From: Motacilla alba alba
Taxonomy: Eukaryota > Chordata > Aves > Passeriformes > Motacillidae
Assembly (NCBI RefSeq): GCF_015832195.1
Contig: NC_052032.1
Span: 8,562,618-8,626,617 of the forward strand
Length of the DNA: 64,000 nucleotides
Reading direction: 5' to 3'
Below the pieces are notes generated by a model. It saw nothing but the letters and a program-made list of their open reading frames with translations, did no database searches and had not been told where the DNA came from. A program made the translations under genes and the position numbers. Shown one piece after another: positions 35,946-46,110 of this stretch (positions within the stretch are counted from its first letter, which is position 1; the number at the start of each line of letters is the position of its first letter).

Positions 35946-38900
35946 ATGATTTTCTGGGAAAGAAATCACTCACGTAGAGCTGCCCATGAGCAGAGATCTG
36001 GGAATGGGCTCTGGGGCTCCTCCAAACCCTTTGGAACCGGCTGTGGCACCCCCAAACCCCACAGGCAGCACCACGGGAGCCGCTGTGGCCCCAGTGCCCC
36101 GGCCCATGGGGTGCCCTGGGCATGACGGGGCTTTCTGCAGCTCCTGGGTACCCCGAGAATGGTTTGCAGGGGTGCTCCCTCCCTGCCAGACTATGATGGG
36201 ACACACAGTGCCCCGCAGCCGCTGCTCTCCGAGAGGAAATGGCATCTTTGGGCTGATATCTGCTGGTTCCCGTCTTCGTGTGCCTGGCTTTGATTGGCGG
36301 CCGAGCCCTGTGATAATGTGGCTGCCTGGGAAGGAAGGGAGTAGAAGGAACTGGCTATTGTGTTTGGCCCCTCTCCAGGAGGTGTTTTTGCTGGGAGGCA
36401 CCAAGGTCAGAGCTGGGTGGGAAGCGTTCCCCGACAGCAGCCCTCACACATGTGCCCAGCCATGGCAGGGGGGGACAAAGGAGCACCCCCGGCACCCCAG
36501 CACGGGTCTGCCATTGCGAGTGCAACAGCCCAGCACACCCTGCAGCAGTGCACAGGATGTGTGGTCCTCCCTGTGTGTGTTTCAGGGGGCAAAGTACTGC
36601 TTTGCAGCCGTTCTGGAAAGTGAAACATCTCCCAGTCTTCCCGTTTCCATGAGGAAGGAAAGAGGGGGCGGTGGGTGGGAGTGCCCGAGAACGGAGCATC
36701 AGCAAAGGCTGCGGTGCAGAAAATCCTTTTTTACTGTCTTTTTGTAATCGCTTAAGAATTTCAGCTGTCTTCATCCCAGCACAGGAGTCCCAAATCCCAG
36801 AGCTGTGAGAACAGAGCTGGCACTGAACTACCCCTGAAACTCCCTGCTGGTATCAGTGGCATCCCAGGACCCTGCAACCCAGCCCCCCCGGGCCAGCTCA
36901 GCGAGAAGGGGCACGCCCAGATCTCCGTGAGTGATGTCTCCCAGAAAACCTGCCCGAAACCTCTGTGGGGCAAGTGTCCGCATGGCATGACGTTTTTCTT
37001 GAGCATGTGCCCCAGGAGAGGCAAATCCCAGCAGGGTGAAACTGCGGGGATGCCAGCGTGACTGGGATGAGCTTGGCATTGCACCACGGTCCAGAAATCC
37101 AGTATCAGGTTCATGCCCGGGCTTGTGCACAGAGAATCACACTTGGGTTTTCACTGCTGTGAGCGATGGTTTTAGATTATTTAATGGAGATATCAGAGGA
37201 GGTTTGGTCCTGGCCCTTCCACACACTCCGGTGAGCAATTTACTTGCTGAGGTGATGAAAACTGCCTCGGCAGGAAAAGGGGAATGGAAGAAAAAGCAAA
37301 GAACGGATGGCCTTGAAGGAAGATGCACGAGAAATACAAACGTGTCCCACATGTCCCCAGGACCAGGACAAAGCTGGGCTGGGGACTGCACTCCAGAGAG
37401 TCAGGGTCACCCCCTGCATCTCCTCTGTGGGTGAGAGCTGGTGTGCGCAGAGCTGTCCCCATCCCTGAGCTGGGTGTCTGTGACACCCTGAGGAATCGAG
37501 GGACAGGAGAGGGACACACAGGACCTGCAGCACCAGGGTGCAGACAAAGGCATGGAGGGAATAGGGACACGCACCAGAGGACAGGGAGAACTGCATTTCC
37601 AGCAGCCCATGTGGTTGGGACGGGCCTGGGGACAAGCACATTGTCACTCGCGGCTCCATAAACCCCAGCAGGCTCTGTTTACACAACAGAGAATGTTTCA
37701 GTTGTTTTATGGAGGTGGATAGGAACAACACGGGGACCAAGGGGCCAGGGCCAGGCTGAGCAATGCCTGCCCAGCACCTGCTCTCCCCTCGCAGCCCATA
37801 AAGACATTTTATTTTAAATGTGACACAGATTTTATAGCGCAATTCCGCAGCAGCACCTTTCACCCAGGTACAAACGGTGCAGGCAAAGCTGCTCCTCGGG
37901 GACGTCTTCCCGCCTGTCACTAATCCCCAGGTGAGAGTTCCTGAGCTGACTTTACACTCTGAGAAATGATGGCCAGGAGCAACCCTGCAATTAAAACCAG
38001 TTTCAGCAGCCCGTGAGGAGGAAAACTCCGTGTGTGCCAAGCCCGGTGCAGCAGCCGTGCCAGGGCAGGGACACACATGGCACCAATCTCTGCCCATGGC
38101 AGCGAGGACTGATTGTCCTTTGTCCCATCCCAGCCCTGGACATCCTGATGGGACCAAATCCCACTGCACTGGTGGGAGGAAAGTCGTCCTCCACGGGGAC
38201 GTGCTGCCAGAGCTCTGTGGTAGAGGGATGGCACTCGCTGTGATTTAACCTGGGACTGTTCAGGCACGATCCTCCGCTCAGCTATTTAAGAAAGATAAGA
38301 TTAAAACAAATCAGGATTTAAACCGTTCTTGCAAATCCAGCCTCTTTCCTCTGGTGCCCCAGAGAATCATGCCTTAATCCCATTATGGAGAAGTTTGGGG
38401 ATAGTTTTACCTCACAGACTCCATGACCAGTGCACTTTTATCTGCTCAGACTTTCCAGGATGCTCTACCTGCTTTGATTCACACTTAATTACTAAAAATT
38501 AGGTTTTTTTCAGAGCATGAGGGAGGGTGGGGGTGCATGTACCAGCATGAGGAGGGCTAACCCTCCGTGCTGCTCCAAAATCCAGCAGGCAGAGCAATGC
38601 CAAGCCAAGCACGGTGGGGAAAGCAGGAGAGATCCAGTTTGATGTCTGCCTTATCAGTCTTATTTTTATTGCACCGAAGGTATAAGAGCAAAATATTGAT
38701 TGTGATGATAAAGAGATGAAAGTGTCAAGAAGGAATAGGCACACAAGTTACTCAGGCGATTGGAAGCCGCCTTGGTTGTATTTAACAGGCATTTGCCATT
38801 AAAGAAAAACGCCTGTTTTTATTTAAATAGCCTCGGGCAAATTTCTCACTAAACCAACTTTCCCACGCCAGCCCAGTGCTCTAACTCTGGTTTTTGGCAA

Positions 38901-41647
38901 ATTTTTTCCTGAGCTGTCAAGGCAAAATATATATAAGAATGCTGGTCTCACTTAGGTTTTTTTCCAGCCCCTGGAGACATGAAAATAATTTACAGATGTG
39001 CATTACCTGTTTATATTTGTATTAAGTTTTGCTTAACGGACATGATTTTCTTAGCTTGCAGTAACAAAAAAATATTCCCAGAGTTTCACTCATTTAATTT
39101 TAACTTATTAAAACTTTTAAACATGTGTGGAGGTTTCATGTTTTTAAATCACTAATCACATGGACAGTTGCCAAGGTTTCTATTAAAGCCTTTTACAAAC
39201 ACTATTTTAAAAAGGGCCTAAAATCCCATTATTTTTAACCCCTGAAGACCACTCAAAAGAAAAAGTTTCTTTGGATTTATGTCTTATTCACTTCTTATTG
39301 CAAAAAGATTTATGCCGGGCCCTGACTGCTGCCTTCCTCCCTTTTTTACTTTTGCTGGTAGGAGTCTCTGGAGGAGGCGTCTGGGAGAAGGAAACCTGAG
39401 GAGGTTCCCCACGAGGATCTTGCAGCAGATCCCTCAGTACCAGGGGAAGGATGGAACCAGATTAAAGCGGGACATCTCGCAGCAGCGCCTGGCTGGGGGA
39501 GCCACCCTCGTGTTCAGGCTTCCATGGGAAACCTCAGAGGACCCTTTTAGCTCCCTCCCAGCAGAGCCTTTTCCCCAAGCAGAGCCCCAGAGCTGCGGGG
39601 CCACAGAGCCCCAGGGTGATGGCAATAAATAGATGTATTTGACCTTCTGTGCTCGGGGGACGAGGCGACGCGGCTGCGCGGCCGCACGCCCGGTCTGGCC
39701 GTGTTTGTGCTGGGGACACCACACAGACCCTTCCAGCCACGGAGGAAACCCAGGGCCGGGGCTCTCTCCTGGCTTCCCATCCAGTCCAGCACCTCCAGGA
39801 GCAGCCACACACAGTTATGCAGTGTCTCCACCACCGTGCACGTCCCTCAGCATCACCACCTCTCCATCCCCAGATGGCACAGGCGTGGCAGCCTGACAGC
39901 CCCGTGTCCCCCGGCGTGCCCATGGTAGTCCAGAGGGGCACGGGGGTCTCTCCCAAGTCTCAGGGATCAAGTCCCAGAGCTCAGCTGAGCTGAACGCACA
40001 GTGCTTTCTGCGCATGGAGAACAAGCCCGGGCAAAGCTTCGGCCGGTATTTCCAGGCAGTGGAGCTGAGATGCTCCCTGCTCCAGGAGCTCTGGAGATGG
40101 GGAGGGGGAAAGGGGGGAGATGGAGAAAGAGCACAGGGTCTCCATCAGTAAGGGTGGCCAAGTGGAGGAACCTCAGGCTGTCCTCACACCTCCAGATGAG
40201 GCTGAGGATGGTGACAAGGTTGTGGTGGCACAGCCGGGGTCACATCCCACTGCCCAGTTGTTGTCACCACACTGGTGTCTGCAGGGAGGATAGAACAGGC
40301 AGCACCCACATTCTGGAACTGTTCAAGCCTTGAGCTACAGGGGCGCCTGGACCCTGAGTGTCACCGGGCTCCACACAGGGCCCTGGCTCCCCAGCCCCAG
40401 TCAGGGCACTGCTTTAGAGCCCAGAGTGGCGAAGGCAGGAGGAGCAGGGAAGGAGGGAGCCGCGGGAGCGAGGTACCGCTGCAGGGCTCACGCCTTTGAT
40501 CTGGTGAGCAGACTCTGCCCTTCGGTTTGTTTAATTGTTTCACACTTGCTCTGGAAATAGTTTACAACAGGAAGCAGTGGGATAACAGCAGGGCTGGCAT
40601 GGGATGGGATGAGCCCGGGGGCTGGTGGAGAGATACCCTGAGATGAGAGACACAGATGACCACAGTGTCACCTCCTTCCCATTAACCCGTTGCTGATCCT
40701 CCTTCCTCTTCCTCTTTCCCAAGCTTTCAGCCAGAGGCTGGCAGCCATCCCTCCATGTCCTCACGTTTGGGAGCTGTAAAAGCACCATCCAATACCCTCC
40801 AACAGCCTTGAGGTAGACACAGGAGTGCAATGGGATTTTAAGTACGCACATCCCTGGAAGAGCTGATACCCCAAATTCTCCACACTGAGTTTTTGCTCCC
40901 CACTTTTGCAGGCACTGCAGCCTCACTGAGCAGGGCTGGCCCCCAAAGCCCCGTGAGGAAATCTCATTTTTAAGCACCCTCACACAGGCTGTTCCCATCA
41001 GTGGTGCTCTGTGGGTGCAGCCCTGAGCACCCCCTGCAGCCATGGCTCGCAGGAGATACCCACAAACACTGGATTAAGGGCTTCAACCTGTCCTGGGCTC
41101 AAGGCCTGGGTGGATTTCAGGTGGGGCATTCCAGCTTGGCTTTTTTTATTTTTTTCAGGCTTTTTGGCCCAGTGGCAGCTGGGGCAGGAGTGGGGATCTG
41201 GGGATGAGGGCATGGGGACCCCGGTCACCGCTGCTCTAATAGGAACCTGCACACGTGAGGGGGTTGTGGGGCTGCCCCTGGGTTTGGCTTCCCCATTCCT
41301 CCCAGAGTGTTTGTTTATTTGTGGATGCAGCGCGCGGGGCTGGCCAGGCTCTGCCTGGGAGTTCATGAGTTCACAGCACAAAACAAACAACATCCGACCC
41401 AGCTGCGGGCACCTGCAGGGGAGCTGGGTGGGAAACGGCTCCGCGTACCTGCACACACCTGAGTCCTGGTGGGGTCAAGCAGGGGAACCCCACACTGCAC
41501 CTCCCTGCACCCAGGGGATGGGCAGTCCGTGTCCTGGTCCCCCGGTACAGCCACCCCATTGCCCTGTGTCCCGTGCTTTGTGTGCCCCAGGTCCTTGCAG
41601 GGACACACCGTGGGTCAGGCTGGGCCTGGGGCCTCCTGTGGTCACTC
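35946..41647. other. Intergenic sequence upstream of NOTCH1
   Basis: No gene is supported. A large AT-rich island lies at 38270-39330. The rest is unique moderately GC-rich DNA up to the G-rich minisatellite. Frames such as 37240-38169 minus lack domains. Confidence 0.45.
38640..39330. promoter_or_regulatory. AT-rich island, candidate regulatory or old repeat sequence
   Basis: About 700 bp with GC well below the window average, including AAAATATATATAAGAATGC near 38925 and many TTTAAA/TTAATTTTAA stretches. It has no recognised transposon signature. It lies about 3.5-4.2 kb 5' of the NOTCH1 start codon. Confidence 0.3.
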
Positions 41648-42108
41648 TGTGCAGGGGCTGGGGGGCTGCACTGGGGAATCTGTGCAGGGACTGGGGGGCT
41701 GTACTGGGGAAGCTGTGCAGGGGCTGGGGGGCTGCACTGGGGGAAGCTGTGCAGGGACTGGGGGGCTGTACTGGGGAAGCTGTGCAGGGGCTGGGGGGCT
41801 GCACTGGGGGAAGCTGTGCAGGGACTGGGGGGGCTGCACTGGGGAATCTGTGCAGGGACTGGGGGGGCTGCACTGGGGAAGCTGTGCAGGGACTGGGGGG
41901 GCTGCACTGGGGGAAGCTGTGCAAGGACTGGGGGGCTGCACTGGGGGAAGCTGTGCAGGGACTGGGGGGCTGCACTGGGAGAAGCTGTGCAGGGACTGGG
42001 GGGCTGCACCGGGGAAGCTGTGCAGGGACTGGGGGGCTGCACCGGGGAAGCTGTGCAGGGACTGGGGGGCTGCACTGGGGAAGCTGTGCAGGGGCTGCAC
42101 TGGGACCA
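41648..42108. repeat. G-rich 32-35-bp minisatellite 5' of NOTCH1
   Basis: Fourteen unit starts (TGTGCAGGG) are spaced 32-35 bp apart. The unit is GCTGTGCAGGGACTGGGGGG followed by CTGCACTGGGGGA. Each unit holds three G tracts on the + strand, so the array can form multiple G-quadruplexes. From 42108 to about 42480 it decays into scattered GCTGCACTGGG motifs leading into the CpG island. Long open frames on both strands arise from the repeat. Confidence 0.97.
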
Positions 42109-42821
42109 TGGAGGAGCTACACTGGGATTATGCACGGTGCGCATGGGGGAGGGCTGCATCCACACTGGGGTGGGGGCTGAACTGGGGGTGTCCGGAGCTG
42201 CACTGGGGAAATTCAGGGCCACTTGTGGGGGCTGCATGCAGGTGTCCAGAGCTGTGCTGGGGCTCTGCAGCGGCTGCACGTGAGAGCTGTGCTGGAGCTG
42301 CCCTGGGAACGGGGGGCTGCCCTGCTGGGTTTGGGGGACTGCAGGAGAAGGCTGCACCGGGGGTGTGCGGTGGCTGCACGGAGAGAAGAAGCTGCACCCG
42401 GTGCATCCGTGTCTGCATGCGGGGGCTGCACCGGGGGCGCCCGGTGGCCGCACAGAGGGACGCGGCTGCCCCGGGGCTGCACGTAGGGGCTCCGCGAACC
42501 CCGCAGCCCCACTCGGGGACCCTCCGCGGCGGGAAGGGGGCTCCCAGCGGCGGCCCCCGGGGCTGGGCAGGGAGGAGCGTCTCGCCCGTCCCGTCCCATC
42601 CCCTCCCGTCCCGTGGCGCCCGGCCCGCCCCGCACGGTCCCGTCCCGCCCCCCGCCGCCCGGCCCGGCCCGCCGGGGCTGAGCAGCCGCGGGAGGCGCCG
42701 CGTTCGGAGTCGCTGCGCTCGGGCGCGCTGTGTTTGGGGCTCCCGGCGGGGCGGCGCGGACCCGCACAGGCACCGGCACCGGCACCGGCTCGGCTCGGCT
42801 CGGCCGAGGCCCCGCGGATCT

Positions 42822-42833
42822 ATGCGGCTCTGA
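42822..42833 (+). promoter_or_regulatory. NOTCH1: Three-codon upstream ORF in the NOTCH1 leader
   Basis: An ATG at 42822 reads Met-Arg-Leu-stop, with the stop at 42831-42833, 19 nt before the main start codon at 42853. Its context is weak (T at -3, C at +4), so leaky scanning to the strong main ATG is expected. It matters only if transcription begins upstream of it, which the CpG-island layout makes likely. Confidence 0.55.
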
Positions 42834-42852
42834 GCGGCGGGAGCAGAGCGGG

Positions 42853-42910
42853 ATGGAGCGGCTCCTGGCGCCCGGCCTCCTGGTGCTCCTGCTGCCCGCC
42901 CTGACGCGAG
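42853..42910 (+). CDS. NOTCH1: NOTCH1 exon 1: start codon and signal peptide
   Basis: The exon encodes residues 1-19 plus the first base of codon 20. The protein starts MERLLAPGLLVLLLPALTRG, which is a short positive n-region, a Leu/Val-rich core and a small-residue cleavage region: a classical secretory signal peptide. It resembles the mammalian NOTCH1 leader in length and in its LLAP/LLPAL pattern. I chose this ATG because it opens the signal peptide, has G at -3 and G at +4 (strong Kozak context), and is the only ATG in frame with exon 2. The exon ends in ...CGCGAG followed by donor GTGAGG at 42911. Signal cleavage is expected near residues 18-20, leaving EGF1 at the mature N-terminus. A weak upstream ATG lies at 42822. 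Confidence 0.95.
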
Positions 42911-43059
42911 GTGAGGGCCGCCGCCGCCGCGGGCCCCGCACCGGCCGCCCCGCAGGAAGTTTGCCGGGAGCGGGGCCGGGAGCGGCGGGCACCGGAGCCC
43001 AGCGGGGCACGGCGGGCACCGGAGCCCGGCGCCGTCGGGGGTCCGGGCCGGGGGGTTCC

Positions 43060-43067
43060 CGTGGGAA
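43060..43067 (+). promoter_or_regulatory. RBPJ-like motif CGTGGGAA, copy 1
   Basis: This is an exact match to the YGTGGGAA binding consensus of RBPJ, the DNA-binding partner of the Notch intracellular domain. It lies about 150 bp into intron 1, inside the CpG island. It also forms the right half of a palindrome, TTCCCGTGGGAA. Function is inferred; the motif is short and this sequence is locally repetitive. Confidence 0.3.
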
Positions 43068-43122
43068 CCGGGACTCGGCTTCTGCGGCGGGACCGGAGCG
43101 CGGCGCCCTCGGGGGACGGGGC

Positions 43123-43139
43123 GGGGGGGGGGGGGGGGG
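43123..43139 (+). repeat. Run of 17 G in intron 1
   Basis: An uninterrupted G homopolymer within the CpG island, preceded by GGGGACGGGGC. It can form a G-quadruplex on the non-template strand. Its length is likely to vary between individuals and to be error-prone in sequencing. Confidence 0.9.
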
Positions 43140-43156
43140 TCCGGGCGCGGGGTCCT

Positions 43157-43164
43157 CGTGGGAA
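43157..43164 (+). promoter_or_regulatory. RBPJ-like motif CGTGGGAA, copy 2
   Basis: A second exact YGTGGGAA match in the same orientation, 97 bp after the first. The flanks (GGAACCGGG) are shared with copy 1, so the pair may reflect local GC-rich repetition rather than selection. Confidence 0.3.
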
Positions 43165-44576
43165 CCGGGGCTCGGTGCCGCGGGATGCGCCGGGACTGGG
43201 CTCGGCTCTTGCGGCAGAACCGGAGCTCGTTGCCAGCGGGACAACCGGGACCGGAACCGGGTTGGGAGAGCGGGGCTGAGCCCCGCGGGGGTGGCCGGAG
43301 CCGGGACGGCGCGGGGGAGCGCGGCGGGGCCGGGGCTCGGTGCCCCGAAGGAGGCGCTCGGGGCCGCCGGGAGCCGGAGCTCGGTGCCCGGGGCAGCCGG
43401 GGGGAGCGGCGCTCGCTGCCGTCCGGGGGAGCGGCGCTCGGTGCCGGGGGCAGCCGGGGCTCGGCCCGGCGGAGGGGCGCGCAAGGCGGCCGCGCTCCCG
43501 CTGCTGTTCTGCGAGAGCTTTCGACCGTTTTGCAAATTTTTCTCGGTTTCCTGTTTCTTGAAAGTCGGGGCCCCCCGGGGCCCCCCCTCCGGGGCGGGTC
43601 CGGGTGCTCCGCCGCAAAGCGCTGCGCGACCGTCGGGGGCAGCGGGTCGGGGCACGGGAAAAGAGCCCCTAAAGCGGCCGGGGGTGCGGGACGGAGCGGG
43701 GAGCAGCCCATTCCAGGGGGTCGGGACCCTGCAGTGCCCCCCTGCCCCGGGACCGAGCTAGTAGCCCCGTCTGGAGAGCCCTGAGAGGATTTTGGGGAGC
43801 GAAGGCAGCGGTGCTGCTCCCACAGCAGAGCCGGGAGCCGTCGGAGGCAAAGTTTGCAGAAAGTTGTGCCCGGCCGGAGGGGCCCCCAGCACCCCAGGCC
43901 GTGTGCCGTGGAACACGGAGCCCCAGCGGGGTGACCCGGGGCAGGATCGGGGTTGTGGCGGTGGCGGTGCGAAGCTGCAGCCGCTCGATGTGAAACTGGC
44001 CCGGCTGCACACGCGTGTCGCAGAACCAGTTACCGTGAAGAGCGAGCGGGCAGAGAAGGGGAAGAGCGAGCCGGGGTGGAAATCGGAAGCGATTCTGGTA
44101 CTTTCAGCGAGTTGCTGTGGTAACTCTGCAGAATTTGGCTCTGAGGGCCAGACAATGAAACCTTTACTCATAGCAAGTTGTGACGGGCGACTCATTTCGT
44201 TACCGAGCTCACGGTAACTAATGGGCCCCGGGCTGGATGTTTTTTCCCAAATGGCATTTGTCAGTCAAGGGTCTGATCTGGGGTTTCTCTCTGTCAGTCC
44301 TCCTGCTGGAGGAGCAGGCGCAGCCTACCCTCAAACCCACCCTGGGTTTATTTTTAGGTGAGCCTCTCAGCGCAGGGGCCGCACAGTCCCTGCCCCGTCC
44401 ATCACCCTGCGGGTCAGGGTGCCGGGTGCTGGAGCCCACCTCGCCAGGCTGTGCAGGCACAGGGGCTCTGGGGGTCTCAGAGAGCCTGTCCCCAGCCCAG
44501 GTGACACCAGGGGATGCAGCCCCCCTGCTGCCACCAGGGCCCTGAGCTGTGGCTAATGCTGTCCCTCTGTTTGCAG

Positions 44577-44658
44577 GTTTACGGTGCTCGCAGCTTGCCG
44601 AATCCTGCCTCAACGGGGGCAAGTGTGAAACTTTTCCCAACGGGACGGAGGTGTGCCA
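44577..44658 (+). CDS. NOTCH1: NOTCH1 exon 2: EGF-like repeat 1 (most of it)
   Basis: The 82-nt exon lies between acceptor TTTGCAG (ending 44576) and donor GTAAGT (from 44659). It encodes residues 20-46 and two bases of Gln47. Five of the six EGF1 cysteines follow or sit at the junction: C23, C30, C36 and C46 are in this exon, and C48 and C57 come from exon 3. Asn41-Gly-Thr is an N-glycosylation sequon at the position known to be glycosylated in mammalian NOTCH1. The C30-LNGGK-C36 loop lacks the Ser/Thr needed for O-fucose, as expected for EGF1. The acceptor has a good pyrimidine tract (44560-44573). The exon is isolated between a 1.67-kb intron 1 and a 16.2-kb intron 2. Confidence 0.95.
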
Positions 44659-45689
44659 GTAAGTATGGAACAGCCAGAGGATTTTCATCTCCCCCGACCA
44701 AAGTTATTGACATTCATGTTGACTTTGCTTTGAAGGCTCTGGATTTAATAGGGCAAGATGCGTTTTCTTTCCTTGAGTGGCAAGAATAACCTGCTTGTGT
44801 AGGAGTCACCGCGAGTTTGGCAGGATCGGGCTTTGTTCCTGGCTGGGTGGAAAAACATGGGCAAAGGGCCATGTTTTGCTGGTGTTAGCCTATGCAGACT
44901 GCCCTGCTGATGGAGCAGGAGGTAGGGCCAGCCTGCGGCGCTCCTTGGACCGTCGGGCGGGGAGGGAGGCTGTCTGTCTGTCTGTTTTCCAGCTACTCCC
45001 TCCTGGCCCTGAAGCGTTGCCTTTCAGTCCCTTGCACACTAGGGTGACCGGTACACCTCCAATAAACACTCGAGAGAGGTTCCATGGCATGGCTCTGGCT
45101 GCTGGGGCTGCCCCAGTGGTGTCTGTGGGCCGATGAGGCATCACCAGGGGAGCAGGGCACCTCCTCCTGCAGCCCTGCCAGTGCTGGTGCCAAGCCGTGG
45201 TCTAGCCTGGCGTTCCTGGTGGGACCTGGCACCCAGACTGGGTCTTTCTCCAAGCTGATTGTGGGGAAACGGATGTGTAAAGCGTTGGGACTCTTTGAAG
45301 GACCAACCGACCCACCGCAGCGATGGCCGATTCACTCCAGGCTCCCAGGGAACAATAACCAAGAGAAATGAATAAGACTCCAGCTCCCTTTTTAAAACTA
45401 TTCCATAAAAGAAATGTGAATGGGCAAGGCTCTGTTTTCCGGCCAGATTTCCCCTCTGCCTGTTGAACATGGCCTGAGCCGCGAGCAGGCGGGGAGACGT
45501 TCCCACCCACCCCAAATTTCCAAATAGGAAGTCCTCGGCGGAGGAACCTGAAGGCATTTCCAACCCCAACCTGTTGAATGGCAGTTTCCCTTGACAATGT
45601 GTGTTGCTTTTTTTTTTGCAAATCCGCCTGGGTGCCGTTACTCTGCCCAGTAGCCGGGCACCTCCCGCCCCCTTCTCCAAGCTGAGCCC

Positions 45690-46110
45690 CCCAACCCTTT
45701 GGTGCAAATAAATCAGCAAATCAATCAGGCACATGAGCAATTTAATGGACAAAGGCTGGGTCCCTTTGTGAGGCACTAATGAATGCACGCCACTTTTTTT
45801 TGCACAGAAGCCCTTACCAACGCTTGACGCTCTAAATCTTGTTTTCTTTCATTCAAAGAGCGACAGCTGGGATTCGGTCGAAATTCGGCAGCTATTGTTA
45901 AGGGAGGCAGATTAATGCTGTGTGACTAATCATGTATGGCTTCCCAGAATGCCCAACCCTCCACCCCCTCCCCAACCTTACACCCCTCCTTTTCCTTGTG
46001 GTCATTCTTTCCTTTTTTTCTTAAGTCTCTGCAACTCCTGATTTACATTTCATGTGCAGATGGTGATGGAATCTAATTAGATCTGATGTGTGCGAGCTCT
46101 ATTTGGAGAA
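45690..46110. promoter_or_regulatory. Candidate conserved noncoding element, intron 2
   Basis: A 420-bp, relatively AT-rich block without recognisable repeats. It contains an E-box CAGCTG (45864-45869) about 25 bp from a SOX-type ATTGTT (45894-45899), then TAATGCTGTGTGACTAATCA. The texture is that of a conserved enhancer. Conservation itself cannot be seen from one sequence. Confidence 0.3.

Larger units (their letters stand above)
42480..43790 (+). promoter_or_regulatory. NOTCH1: NOTCH1 CpG-island promoter and 5' untranslated region
   Basis: CpG is dense from about 42480 to 43790 and spans the presumed start site, exon 1 and the first part of intron 1. Several GC boxes of the GGGCGG/CCGCCC type lie between 42590 and 42770. 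There is no TATA box. This is a typical housekeeping/developmental CpG promoter that would give dispersed transcription starts. The exact start site cannot be read from the sequence; by analogy with mammals it should lie a few hundred bases 5' of the ATG. Short GGCACC and CGGCT repeats at 42770-42803 lie in the likely 5' UTR. No opposite-strand gene is visible to share the promoter. Confidence 0.8.
42911..44576 (+). other. NOTCH1: NOTCH1 intron 1
   Basis: This 1,666-nt intron is bounded by GTGAGG and TTTGCAG. The first 0.9 kb is extremely GC-rich, with degenerate repeats of a GCTCGGTGCC-like unit between about 43170 and 43470 and a run of 17 G at 43123-43139. Two YGTGGGAA motifs lie at 43060 and 43157. 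The 3' half (from about 43980) falls to ordinary composition. Long open frames on both strands here are GC artefacts. Confidence 0.9.

Noticed and set aside
37920..38030. Hydrophobic minus-strand segment resembling a signal or membrane helix
   Set aside because: Found in isolation with no exon structure; a Leu/Ile-rich stretch this short is expected by chance.
1..41647. Possible EGFL7 or miR-126 in the upstream interval
   Set aside because: I looked for EGFL7-like EGF/EMI coding and for the miR-126 hairpin and saw neither on either strand.
41011..42833. Long plus-strand open frames of 389 and 454 codons upstream of NOTCH1
   Set aside because: They run through the G-rich minisatellite, whose units lack stops in several frames, and end in 5' UTR sequence. 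There is no domain or splice structure.
42128..43711. Minus-strand open frames of 480-527 codons over the NOTCH1 CpG island
   Set aside because: Extreme GC content removes stop codons. The products are Pro/Arg/Ala-rich noise antisense to a real promoter and exon.
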